Source of the DNA: Chloroflexota bacterium
GTDB lineage: Bacteria > Chloroflexota > Anaerolineae > Promineifilales > Promineifilaceae
Length of the DNA: 46,601 bases
Assembly: GCA_020629055.1 (NCBI GenBank)
Contig: JAHDEB010000003.1
Location: 1 to 46,601, forward strand
Direction: 5' to 3'
In this document: positions 25,295 through 33,365 of the stretch, in pieces
Position numbering within the stretch: position 1 is the first letter of the stretch
How the letters are laid out: each line of letters begins with the position of its first letter
The notes under the pieces: model-generated
The model's database searches: none
Seen by the model: only the letters and a program-made list of their open reading frames with translations
What the model was told of the DNA's origin: nothing
Translations under genes and position numbers: made by a program

Positions 25295-25685
25295 AATGTT
25301 GCCTCCTTAAGAACGAGAATTAAGTTGCGACCCAAGATGATGTCTAGGGATACATGATGATCAACCCTTTGCGAGCCGCCTTGAAGTGCTTGAATTTGTT
25401 TTTTAGGTTATCTCAGAGGTAGCCAAAACCGAGCTGGTTTATGTGCCAAAGCGTCTTGAACCCTAGATTCCAAAAAATAACCGCTGTAGGAAGCATATGA
25501 TTGGATGAAGTCTAAAGATGAGTTTGAGCAAAGAATTGGTTCAATTTGAGCACCAGTTTATCGAAGTTGTCTTGATTCGCAATCCTAAGGGTTGATCAAT
25601 CCCCATTTTGTTTGTAGCATCGCTCGATCTTGGGTTTTTGAGCGGAGTCAAAAATAACGTGTACAGTCAAAATTGAGGATTGAGA
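25295..25685. promoter_or_regulatory. Divergent control region between GntR regulator and guanine deaminase
   Basis: This 391-nt gap has no gene. A 12-bp perfect inverted repeat, TGATCAACCCTT (25358-25369) and AAGGGTTGATCA (25587-25598), has its arms about 217 nt apart, one near each gene, as expected for two operators bound cooperatively through a DNA loop. Weaker symmetric sites include TTGGT and ACCA around 25536-25556 and a TGG/CCA pair around 25436-25450. I could not place the promoters with confidence. A GAGG at 25675-25678 serves the deaminase start. Confidence 0.45.
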
Positions 25686-27056
25686 ATGATGATAAATCGA
25701 TTTGCCCTGTGTGGAACTATGATACACGCTCCCGTTTGCGGGGAGGTGGAGGTGCTAAAAGAAGCCTTGGTTTTGGTGGATGACGATGGGGTAATCTCTG
25801 AGGTGATTTCGCCTGAATCTAACCGGTATGCAGCTGCAAAAAGCAAGCTTGTCGAAGACGGCCGCTTGCTACAGCTTTCAGAGGGGCAATATCTGATGCC
25901 GGGGCTGATCGACTTGCACGTTCATGCACCACAATGGCCGCAAGCGGGGAATGCGCTGAACGTCCCTTTGTACGAGTGGTTACAAGCCTATACTTTTCCC
26001 CTTGAAGCGAAATATGCTGATTTAGCCTTTGCTGAAAAGTCATACACCTCATTGGTAGACACCCTTGTTGCGAATGGCACAACGACCACGATGTATTTCG
26101 CAACGGTTCATCTTGAATCCACAAAATTACTCGCAGATATCTGTCTAGCGAAAGGGCAGCGAGCGCTGGTAGGCAAGGTCGCGATGGATAACCCTGATGA
26201 GTGTCCTGAGTATTATCGTGATGCATCGGTGCAGCAGGGGCTTGATGATACCCGCACGCTAATCGACTATATTCGGCAACTTCCTAGGAACGAAAATAAG
26301 AGGGTGTTGCCGGTCGTGACACCCCGGTTTATCCCCAGCTGTACCGATGAAATGCTAAGCGGGTTGGCCCAACTGGCTGAAGAGTATGATTGCCATGTAC
26401 AGACCCATTGTTCCGAAAGTGATTGGGAGCATGATTATGTGATCAACCGGCACGGCAAACGGGATACGCAAAGCCTGAATCATTTCAAATTATTAACAGA
26501 TAAAACGGTTTTGGCTCACTCCTGTTTCATCACAGATGAAGATATGCGGACGATTAAACAGCAGGAGAGTGGCATTGCTCACTGCCCGATCTCGAACGCC
26601 TATTTTGCGAACGGGGTTTTTCCTGCACGTCAAGCATTAGACCTTGAATTAAATGTGGGGTTAGGCACCGATGTGGCCGGTGGCACGACCCCTTCGCTAT
26701 TGGAAAATTGTGGCGCAGCGATCACCGCATCCCGCTACCTTGAAGGGGGTGTGGATACTGAAATATCGGCGGCCGAACGTGGCAAACCACAGGCCCGCAT
26801 CGATTTCAAAGAAGCTTTTTGGATGGCGACGACCGGCGGTGGAAAAGCCTTGAATTTAAACATCGGCTTGTTAAAAGCTGGGTATGCTTTTGATGCGATT
26901 GTGATAGACACGCACATTGAAAACACAAATTTAGCTGTTTGGGCGGATCTAGACGATGTGGAGGATGTTCTGCAAAAAATCATTTATAACGCCGGCCGAC
27001 AAAATATTCGTAAGGTGTGGGTGCAAGGGGATCTTATTGGAGGAGCGGACCATTAA
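25686..27056 (+). CDS. guaD: Guanine deaminase (amidohydrolase superfamily)
   Basis: A 456-residue cytoplasmic zinc enzyme converting guanine to xanthine and ammonia. The signatures fit guanine deaminase closely: PGLIDLHVHAPQWPQAG with metal ligands H78 and H80, VPLYEWLQAYTFPLE, TPRFIPSCT, HVQTHCSESDWE, AHSCFITDEDM, HCPISN and GLGTDVAGGT with the catalytic Asp. GAGG lies 7 nt before the ATG at 25686; an upstream TTG in frame is too close to that site. With the nucleoside hydrolases around it, free guanine released from guanosine would be its substrate, so the block covers both the sugar and the base half of purine nucleosides. Confidence 0.92.
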   Translation: MMINRFALCGTMIHAPVCGEVEVLKEALVLVDDDGVISEVISPESNRYAAAKSKLVEDGRLLQLSEGQYLMPGLIDLHVHAPQWPQAGNALNVPLYEWLQAYTFPLEAKYADLAFAEKSYTSLVDTLVANGTTTTMYFATVHLESTKLLADICLAKGQRALVGKVAMDNPDECPEYYRDASVQQGLDDTRTLIDYIRQLPRNENKRVLPVVTPRFIPSCTDEMLSGLAQLAEEYDCHVQTHCSESDWEHDYVINRHGKRDTQSLNHFKLLTDKTVLAHSCFITDEDMRTIKQQESGIAHCPISNAYFANGVFPARQALDLELNVGLGTDVAGGTTPSLLENCGAAITASRYLEGGVDTEISAAERGKPQARIDFKEAFWMATTGGGKALNLNIGLLKAGYAFDAIVIDTHIENTNLAVWADLDDVEDVLQKIIYNAGRQNIRKVWVQGDLIGGADH

Positions 27057-27091
27057 ACGCTGCCGTAAAAGTTACCAGTTTTTTTGAAGGG

Positions 27092-27119
27092 TTGACAAAA
27101 GAAAGGAAAAAGATATTAT
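27092..27119 (+). promoter_or_regulatory. Sigma70-type promoter of the amino-sugar operon
   Basis: TTGACA (27092-27097) and TATTAT (27114-27119) are separated by 16 nt in an A/T-rich stretch about 110 nt upstream of the ROK repressor gene. This is the best promoter match in the window. Confidence 0.7.
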
Positions 27120-27122
27120 TTT

Positions 27123-27137
27123 GTAAAACGAATTTAC
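27123..27137 (+). promoter_or_regulatory. Possible operator of the ROK repressor
   Basis: GTAAA-ACGAA-TTTAC is a 5-bp inverted repeat just downstream of the -10 box, covering the expected transcription start. A/T-rich palindromes of this kind are typical targets of NagC/XylR-type ROK repressors, suggesting autoregulation of the operon. A second weak pair (ACTC with GAGT) follows near 27155-27169. Confidence 0.4.
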
Positions 27138-27226
27138 TAAATAGCGTGTTTTGGACTCTTTTTTTGAGTTTTGGCTGTGTTTTTAGCTAAAATATGCTTT
27201 ATTAGGTTAGTCGCTTTACAAATACA

Positions 27227-28432
27227 ATGTTTAATTCCGCAACTCACTCCCCACCCAAAATAAAAAGTGACACCGAGCGATTAATTCTCAAGGCGATTTA
27301 TGACGCCGGTACGATCAGCCGCGCAGACGTAGCACGCGTCACAAAGTTGACGCGGCCGACCGTTTCTACCGTCGTTGCAAAGTTTATAGATGATGGAATC
27401 GTCGTTGAGAAAGGGCAGGTTGCAAATGGACGTGGTAAGCCGGCCACGTTGATAGAAGTTGTCGATGATGCTTATCGTGTCATTGGCATTGATATTAGTA
27501 ATAGTGAGTTTCAGGGAGCTATTTTCAATATTCGGGGGCAAATCCTACATTCTGAAAAGCGTTCGGTAGATTATTCAAACCCAGACTTTATTTTTCCAAT
27601 CCTAATTGAATTAATCGATGCATTGATGTTGCAGTTAGACCGGTCTGATGTGCCCTTGCTGGGTATTGCGATCGGGACACCGGGTCTACTGAACGTAAAG
27701 GATGGTTCGATTCGGGTTGCGACAAACTTGGGTTGGAGTGATTTCCCACTGCAAGAGAAGATCAAAACCCGCTACCAAGTCCCCGTCTATGTATTTAATG
27801 ACAGCCAAGCGGCCGCCCTTGCGCAGTTTGTGTTTGACAACGAAGGTGGCAATCAGGATTTAATTGTTTTTAAGGCCGGCCGTGGTATCAGCGCAGGCAT
27901 TATCTTAGATGGCAAGGTTTATTCTGGTAGCAGCTTTGGGGCCAGCGAAGTAGGGCACTTGCAAATCATTGAGGATGGCGAACCGTGCAATTGTGGCAAT
28001 TACGGCTGTTTAGAAACAGTTGCGAGTAGCCGTGCGATTGTGCGCAAGGCTCAGCTGCTTGCAGAATACAATCCCGATCTGATCTTAAACACCTATGTTA
28101 GCTCGCCGGAAGAGATTACAACCAACGAGGTTCTGCGTGCCTATGAAGCCGGAAATTTGGAGATCGCCAAAATTATCAAGCAAGCCGGCCGATATATCGG
28201 AATAATCGTGGCCAACTCGATCGGCATTTTGAACATTCCTCAAATTGTTATCGCCGGTAGCCTCGCCCGATTTGGAGATATCTTGCTACAGGTCATTCAA
28301 GAAGAGATGGAGCAGCGAGCTTTACGCAATATCGTTGAAGAAACAGAATTGCGTCTATCAAATCTAGGGCAAGACATTGTGATGCAAGGGGCCGCTTCGA
28401 TCATTTTACATCATGAATTGGGGGTTATTTAA
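27227..28432 (+). CDS. ROK-family transcriptional repressor (NagC/XylR-like)
   Basis: A 401-residue regulator. Residues about 14-75 form a winged helix-turn-helix (DTERLILKAIYDAGTISRAD, then LTRPTVSTVVAKF). The remainder is a ROK sugar-kinase-like sensor domain with GIDISNSEFQ and AIGTPGLL, plus the zinc motif CNCGNYGC at residues 254-261. It would repress the downstream amino-sugar genes until a sugar or sugar phosphate binds. It is the first gene after a good promoter and a palindrome overlapping the start point. No strong ribosome site precedes the ATG. Confidence 0.93.
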   Translation: MFNSATHSPPKIKSDTERLILKAIYDAGTISRADVARVTKLTRPTVSTVVAKFIDDGIVVEKGQVANGRGKPATLIEVVDDAYRVIGIDISNSEFQGAIFNIRGQILHSEKRSVDYSNPDFIFPILIELIDALMLQLDRSDVPLLGIAIGTPGLLNVKDGSIRVATNLGWSDFPLQEKIKTRYQVPVYVFNDSQAAALAQFVFDNEGGNQDLIVFKAGRGISAGIILDGKVYSGSSFGASEVGHLQIIEDGEPCNCGNYGCLETVASSRAIVRKAQLLAEYNPDLILNTYVSSPEEITTNEVLRAYEAGNLEIAKIIKQAGRYIGIIVANSIGILNIPQIVIAGSLARFGDILLQVIQEEMEQRALRNIVEETELRLSNLGQDIVMQGAASIILHHELGVI

Positions 28433-28433
28433 T

Positions 28434-29372
28434 ATGCGCTACTGGATCGGGTTTGATATTGGCGGAACAAAAATTGCGGCCCACTTGGTCGATGAAATGA
28501 ACGACGTTAAGTGGGAGGCGCATGTCCCTGTTGTAAAAGGGGATGGGTTGTTGCCCGCCCTTTTCGAGCTCGTTGATGATGCGTTGACTCATATCGAGGG
28601 CGAAGGAGATCTCCTTGAAGGGATCGGTCTTGGCATCCCTGGAAAAATTGTACGCGAGACGGGAGAAATCCACTTAGCCACAAATTTAAATATCGAGTCC
28701 CCGTTAGCGATTGGCGCACCTTTGAAAGAGCGGTATGACACGGTGGTCGCGCTTGAGAATGATGTTCGATTAGGTGCATTTGGGGTGCAGAACCTGCATG
28801 GGCTAAATGATTTGGCCTACATCAGTATCGGTACCGGGTTGGCGGCCGGTTTTATTTTGAATGGTGAACTGTACCGGGGGCAAAGTGGGCTCGCGGGTGA
28901 AATCGGCCATATCGCTGAAGCGTATAACGGCCGCTCGATGATTCTAGAAAATATTGTTTCTGGCCCAGGGCTGGTGCAGCAGGGGCTGGCAGCTAACTGT
29001 CAAGTAGCGTCTGCGGCTGATCTGTTTGTTTTAGCCGAATCAGGCTCTGCCCCGGCCGAAAAAGTCCTGCAAAACATGTTCGATCATTTGGCTCGGGCGA
29101 TTCAATGGATCGCACTGACATTTGATTTAGAGAAGATTATTTTAGGTGGCGGCGTAACCCATGCTGGCCCCTATTTCGAAACCGGGCTTAGACAAGCTGT
29201 CGCCCAATTACGTAAACAATCAAAAATCACCAATTTGCTTCTCAATGATGACAAATTGATGATTTTGCCAACGTCTGCCAACGTTGGGTTGTGGGGAGCA
29301 ACATATTTGGTGAAAAACAGTACCCGACCCAGTCGAAGGAAAGGTGAACGTCTGACAAGTACCTCTATATAA
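28434..29372 (+). CDS. ROK-family sugar kinase, probably N-acetylglucosamine-type kinase
   Basis: A 312-residue kinase with the ATP-binding start FDIGGTK (residues 7-13), the substrate-region Asp in ENDVRLGA and SIGTGLAAGFILNG. GGGGG lies about 8 nt before the ATG, which follows the repressor stop by 1 nt. The CxCGxxGC zinc cluster normally found after GEIGH in ROK kinases is absent; the segment reads GEIGHIAEAYNGRSM and has no cysteines. Given NagA and a SIS deaminase in the same operon, the likely reaction is phosphorylation of N-acetylglucosamine or a close relative at O6 (inference). Other ROK substrates such as glucose or N-acetylmannosamine cannot be excluded. Confidence 0.85.
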   Translation: MRYWIGFDIGGTKIAAHLVDEMNDVKWEAHVPVVKGDGLLPALFELVDDALTHIEGEGDLLEGIGLGIPGKIVRETGEIHLATNLNIESPLAIGAPLKERYDTVVALENDVRLGAFGVQNLHGLNDLAYISIGTGLAAGFILNGELYRGQSGLAGEIGHIAEAYNGRSMILENIVSGPGLVQQGLAANCQVASAADLFVLAESGSAPAEKVLQNMFDHLARAIQWIALTFDLEKIILGGGVTHAGPYFETGLRQAVAQLRKQSKITNLLLNDDKLMILPTSANVGLWGATYLVKNSTRPSRRKGERLTSTSI

Positions 29373-29638
29373 AAAACGGTGAAGGGTGCTCCCCTTCGGA
29401 ACGAAAAAGCGTTAGTTGTCCCAAGAAATTTTTCGTTCCAACCTAGCTAAATATTAAATCTGGGACAGCTATTTAATATTTAGCCTTTTGCATTTAAAAA
29501 GTTTTTTAGGCGCCCCCCAGATGTTAGCTGGCAAGCATAAATATCAATCTGAAGGGCGCAAGAACCGAATTAAGGTACAGCTGAAAAGCTGCACCGAAAC
29601 TCATCCCTCCATTATAGAGGGTTTAAGGAGAAGAAAAC
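29373..29638 (+). promoter_or_regulatory. Structured leader of the tandem binding-protein gene
   Basis: This 266-nt leader holds six consecutive hairpins: 29381-29397 (GAAGGG/CCCTTC), the complementary-loop pair at 29398-29484, 29510-29559 (GCGCCC/GGGCGC with an inner CAGAT/ATCTG), 29578-29591 (CAGCT-GAAA-AGCTG, a GNRA-type tetraloop) and 29605-29621 (CCCTC/GAGGG). An AAGGAG at 29625-29630 then precedes the ATG by 8 nt. Such density is unusual for a plain spacer. It may stabilise or process the mRNA so that the binding protein is made in excess, or act as a regulatory leader. Confidence 0.5.
29398..29484 (+). repeat. Tandem hairpin pair with complementary loops (copy 2)
   Basis: The first hairpin (29398-29439) has a perfect 11-bp stem, GGAACGAAAAA with its complement, and a 20-nt loop containing TTGTCCCAA. 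The second (29446-29484) has a perfect 14-bp stem, GCTAAATATTAAAT with its complement, and the loop CTGGGACAGCT. The loops are complementary over TGTCCCA/TGGGACA. The layout, loop sequences and order relative to transcription match copy 1 at 3382-3468, while the stems are unrelated in sequence, so pairing has been conserved without sequence conservation. Confidence 0.62.
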
Positions 29639-32269
29639 ATGTTCAGTTTTAAGAATAAGTACCTGATTACAATGATTGGGATGCTGCTTATGTTGGTTTT
29701 AGTGGCGTGTGGTGGAGAGACACCTGCCCCTGAAGCTCCTGCAGAGGAAGCCGCTGTTGAAGAAGCGGTTGTAGAAGAAGCCGCCGAAGAAGAGATGGCT
29801 GAAGAAGAGAAGGCAGAGGAAGAAATGGCTGAAGAGATGATGGAAAATGTCTCGATCACCATTGAAAGCTGGCGGACCGACGACCTCGCGATTTGGGAAG
29901 ATAGCATTATCCCTGCGTTTAATGCGCAACATCCCGAAATTGAAGTTTTGTTTGCCCCAACTGCCCCAACTGAATACGACGGCGCTTTGAACACGCGTCT
30001 AGAAGGTGGTACGGCCGGTGACATTATTACTTGTCGTCCGTTTGACCGCTCTTTGGCACTATTTGATGGTGGCCATCTGGCTTCGTTGAATGACCTAGAA
30101 GGGATGTCTAACTTTGGTCCAGCAGCACGGAGTGCTTGGATCACCGATGATGGTTCTGACACCTTCTGTTTGCCAATGGCATCTGTTATTCATGGCTTCA
30201 TTTATAACGCAGACATCTTTGCAGAAGCTGGCGTTGAAGCGCCTGAAACGGTTGATGAATTCTTCGCCGTGCTCGACACATTGCAAGCGGCCGGTGTAAC
30301 CCCGCTTGACATGGGTACCGCGGATCAATGGGAAGCAGCAACCATGGGCTTCCAAAATATCGGACCTAACTACTGGAACGGTGAAGAAGGGCGTGTCGCT
30401 TTGTTGAGCGGTGATGCAAAACTAACCGACCCAGAATATGTTGCGGTTTGGGAACAACTCGCACGTTGGGGCGACTATTTGCCAAGTGGTTATCAAGCTC
30501 AAACTTACCCAGATTCTCAAAATCTGTTTACGCTAGGACAAGCTGCTATTTATCCAGCAGGTTCATGGGACATTTCATTGTTCAACGAACAAGCTGATTT
30601 CGAGCTAGGTGCCTTTAAACCACCTGTTCAAAATGCAGGGGATACATGCTACATCAGTGACCATACGGACATCGCGATGGGTATGAATGCCAATACGGCT
30701 CATCCTGAAGCGGTTAAAACATTCTTGAACTGGGCCGCTTCTAGCGAGTTTGCGAACTTGTTCAGCAACGCGCTTCCTGGTTTCTACTCACTCGCAAATG
30801 TTGATCTAGACATCGAAGATGCACTTGCATCAGAATTTGTGAGCTGGCGTGGTGAATGTGAATCAACCATCCGTAACTCATACCAGATTTTGTCACGTGG
30901 TGAACCAAACCTCGAAACAGAATTATGGCGTGTAAGCGCTGGTGTGATCAATGGCGACATGACGGCCGAGCAAGCTGCTGCGGAAACGCAAGCCGGTTTG
31001 GAAAAATGGTATGCCCCTAGCCAAGCTGCTGCTGAAGCTGGCGCAGCTGCCATGGCTGATGATGGCGAAGAGATGATGATGGGCAGCGACATGAGCGGCT
31101 CTGTCACAATCGAAAGCTGGCGGACAGACGACTTGGTTATTTGGGAAGACAGCATTATCCCTGCGTTTAATGCACATTTCCCGAACATCGAAGTTAACTT
31201 CGCTCCGACCGCTCCAACTGAATATGACGGCGCGTTGAACACTCGCCTAGAAGGTGGAACCGCTGGTGACTTGATTACCTGCCGTCCATTTGACCGCTCG
31301 TTGGCCCTTTATGATCAAGGCCATTTGGCGTCTCTAAATGATCTTGAAGGAATGGCTAACTTCGGTTCTGCTGCGAAAAGCGCATGGATCACAGATGATG
31401 GCTCAGACGCGTTCTGTGTCCCAATGGCATCGGTCATTCATGGATTTATCTACAACGCAGACTTGTTTGCAGAAGCTGGTGTAGAAGCACCTGAAACGGT
31501 TGACGAGTTCTTTGCGACCCTAGACGGGCTGCAAGCAGCAGGCATTACGCCTCTAGACATGGGTACCGCGGATCAATGGGAAGCGGCTACGATGGGCTTC
31601 CAAAACATCGGTCCAAACTATTGGGCGGGTGAAACCGGCCGTATGGCTTTGATCAACGGTGAAGCTAAATTGTCAGATGCAGAATATGTTGCGGTTTTAG
31701 AACAGTTGGCTCGTTGGGGCGATTATTTGCCAAGCGGATTCCAAGCACAAACTTATCCTGACTCTCAGAATCTGTTTACGCTTGGCCAAGCTGCCATTTA
31801 CCCAGCAGGTTCTTGGGATATTTCATTGTTCAACGAACAAGCTGATTTTGAACTTGGTGCCTTCAAGCCACCGGTCCAAAATGCAGGCGATGAGTGCTAT
31901 ATCAGCGACCATACTGATATTGCGATCGGGTTGAATGCAAACGCGGCCGATCCAGAAGCTGCTAAAGCATTTTTGAATTGGGTCGCTTCATCCGAATTTG
32001 CGAACCTGTTCAGTAACGCTCTACCAGGCTTCTACTCTTTGGCCAACGTTGATCTAGAAATTGAAGATCCACTCGCATCTGAATTTGTTGAATGGCGCGG
32101 TGAATGTAATTCAACCATTCGCAACTCATACCAGATCTTATCTCGGGGCGAACCGAACCTAGAGACTGAATTGTGGCGCGTAAGCGCGGGCGTTATCAAT
32201 GGCGACATTGATCCGGCCGATGGTGCAAACCAGCTTCAAGAAGGTCTTGAATCTTGGTACAACAACTAA
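29639..32269 (+). CDS. Sugar-binding lipoprotein with two tandem copies of the binding domain
   Basis: An 876-residue exported lipoprotein, about twice normal length. Residues 1-23 are a signal, LVACG gives lipobox Cys24, and residues 25-70 are an Ala/Glu-rich acidic linker. Two complete CUT1-type binding domains follow, residues 71-460 and 487-876, separated by a short Ala/Met/Glu linker. The domains align without gaps and are about 86% identical by eye; both begin near TIESWRTDDL and share DFELGAFKPPVQNAG. Many third-codon positions differ between the copies (repeat offset 1248 nt), so this is an old duplication kept by selection, not an assembly error. It should feed the two permeases downstream; the ligand is probably an amino sugar or oligosaccharide. 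Confidence 0.93.
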   Translation: MFSFKNKYLITMIGMLLMLVLVACGGETPAPEAPAEEAAVEEAVVEEAAEEEMAEEEKAEEEMAEEMMENVSITIESWRTDDLAIWEDSIIPAFNAQHPEIEVLFAPTAPTEYDGALNTRLEGGTAGDIITCRPFDRSLALFDGGHLASLNDLEGMSNFGPAARSAWITDDGSDTFCLPMASVIHGFIYNADIFAEAGVEAPETVDEFFAVLDTLQAAGVTPLDMGTADQWEAATMGFQNIGPNYWNGEEGRVALLSGDAKLTDPEYVAVWEQLARWGDYLPSGYQAQTYPDSQNLFTLGQAAIYPAGSWDISLFNEQADFELGAFKPPVQNAGDTCYISDHTDIAMGMNANTAHPEAVKTFLNWAASSEFANLFSNALPGFYSLANVDLDIEDALASEFVSWRGECESTIRNSYQILSRGEPNLETELWRVSAGVINGDMTAEQAAAETQAGLEKWYAPSQAAAEAGAAAMADDGEEMMMGSDMSGSVTIESWRTDDLVIWEDSIIPAFNAHFPNIEVNFAPTAPTEYDGALNTRLEGGTAGDLITCRPFDRSLALYDQGHLASLNDLEGMANFGSAAKSAWITDDGSDAFCVPMASVIHGFIYNADLFAEAGVEAPETVDEFFATLDGLQAAGITPLDMGTADQWEAATMGFQNIGPNYWAGETGRMALINGEAKLSDAEYVAVLEQLARWGDYLPSGFQAQTYPDSQNLFTLGQAAIYPAGSWDISLFNEQADFELGAFKPPVQNAGDECYISDHTDIAIGLNANAADPEAAKAFLNWVASSEFANLFSNALPGFYSLANVDLEIEDPLASEFVEWRGECNSTIRNSYQILSRGEPNLETELWRVSAGVINGDIDPADGANQLQEGLESWYNN

Positions 32270-32297
32270 TTTTTACGATTAGTTGCTAACCAAGCTT

Positions 32298-32384
32298 GGG
32301 GACGCGGACAAGACTGAATTGTCATTAAATGTCCGCGTTCCCACCAAGCGAACGATTTATTTCTGGTTGTCCTAAATCGTTCGC
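32298..32384 (+). repeat. Two hairpins between binding-protein and permease genes
   Basis: The first hairpin pairs GGGGACGCGGACA (32298-32310) with TGTCCGCGTTCCC (32330-32342), 12 of 13 positions. The second pairs GCGAACGATTTA (32348-32359) with its perfect complement at 32373-32384. Outer arms TGCTAAC (32284) and GTTAGCA (32386) also match. The position mirrors the twin hairpins at 7818-7907 in the other importer operon, consistent with differential expression of binding protein over permease. The loops are not complementary, unlike the elements at 3382 and 29398. Confidence 0.55.
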
Positions 32385-32449
32385 AGTTAGCAGGAGCGTG
32401 CTAGCGTGGGTTGATAAGATCTGTACTAGTACGCTCAATTCGAAGACAT

Positions 32450-33358
32450 ATGCGCGCAAAAAAATTTCCGACCCATATCGTTGTATTTCTACTCCCCGCT
32501 TTTATTGTCTACACTATGTTCATGATTTGGCCGTTGGCCGATTCATTGAGACTTAGCTTTGTTTCAAATGAAACCGGGCAATTTGTTTACTTCCAAAATT
32601 ATATTAAGCTTTTGAGCGACGACCTTTTATCTGTTCGCTTTTGGGGAGCGGTTCGGAACAATTTAATATTTTTCGCCATTAATATGGTTGTGCAAAACCC
32701 GATCGGGTTGTTGTTGGCCGCACTATTAAGTCGACGAAATTTAAAGGGGAGCAAGATTTACCGAACACTGCTTTTTATGCCTACGATGTTATCGGTTGTT
32801 ATTATCGGTTTTATTTGGCAGCTTATTCTTAGCCCACTTTGGGGTATTTCAGAGTCGATTTTAGGCAGTGTCGGTTTAGAACAGTTCTTTCAACCTTGGT
32901 TGGGGCTGGAAGATACCGCACTCAACACCCTGGCTCTCATTTCAGTTTGGCAATTTATCGGTATCCCGATGATGCTTTTCTATGCAGCTCTGCTCGGTAT
33001 CCCTGAGGATTTGGTTGAAGCTGCCCATGTAGATGGGGCCACCTCTTGGAACGTATTTTGGAAAATAAAATTTCCACTCATCCTACCGACCGTAGGTATT
33101 GTGAGCATTTTAACCTTTGTGGGTAATTTCAACGCTTTCGACCTGATTTACACGGTGAAAGGGGCTCTGGCAGGGCCGAATTACTCAACAGACATTATGG
33201 GGACGCTGTTTTTCCGAACATTTTTTGGACAGCAATTGCAATTGGGTAACCCGGAAATGGGTGCCACCGTTGCGGCAATGATGCTACTGATCATTTTAAC
33301 CGGTGTGGTTATTTATTTGGTTGGTTGGCAGCGACGCATTACCTCATACGAGATTTAA
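32450..33358 (+). CDS. CUT1-family sugar ABC transporter permease (MalF/UgpA-like)
   Basis: An inner-membrane permease of 302 residues from the ATG at 32450 (a TTG at 32411 would add 13 residues; neither has a good ribosome site). The first helix is VVFLLPAFIVYTMFMIWPL, about six helices are predicted in total, and the EAA loop reads EAAHVDGATSWNVFWKI, then FPLILPTVG. It pairs with the permease starting 7 nt downstream and receives substrate from the tandem binding protein. The ATPase is not in the window. Confidence 0.9.
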   Translation: MRAKKFPTHIVVFLLPAFIVYTMFMIWPLADSLRLSFVSNETGQFVYFQNYIKLLSDDLLSVRFWGAVRNNLIFFAINMVVQNPIGLLLAALLSRRNLKGSKIYRTLLFMPTMLSVVIIGFIWQLILSPLWGISESILGSVGLEQFFQPWLGLEDTALNTLALISVWQFIGIPMMLFYAALLGIPEDLVEAAHVDGATSWNVFWKIKFPLILPTVGIVSILTFVGNFNAFDLIYTVKGALAGPNYSTDIMGTLFFRTFFGQQLQLGNPEMGATVAAMMLLIILTGVVIYLVGWQRRITSYEI

Positions 33359-33365
33359 AAATCCC

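Noticed and set aside
29849..32266. Tandem binding-protein duplication as an assembly artefact
   Set aside because: The two halves differ at many third codon positions and about 55 residues, so they cannot be one sequence assembled twice.
32298..32384. Third copy of the kissing-loop hairpin pair
   Set aside because: Two hairpins are present with a TTGTC in each loop, but the loops are not complementary to one another.
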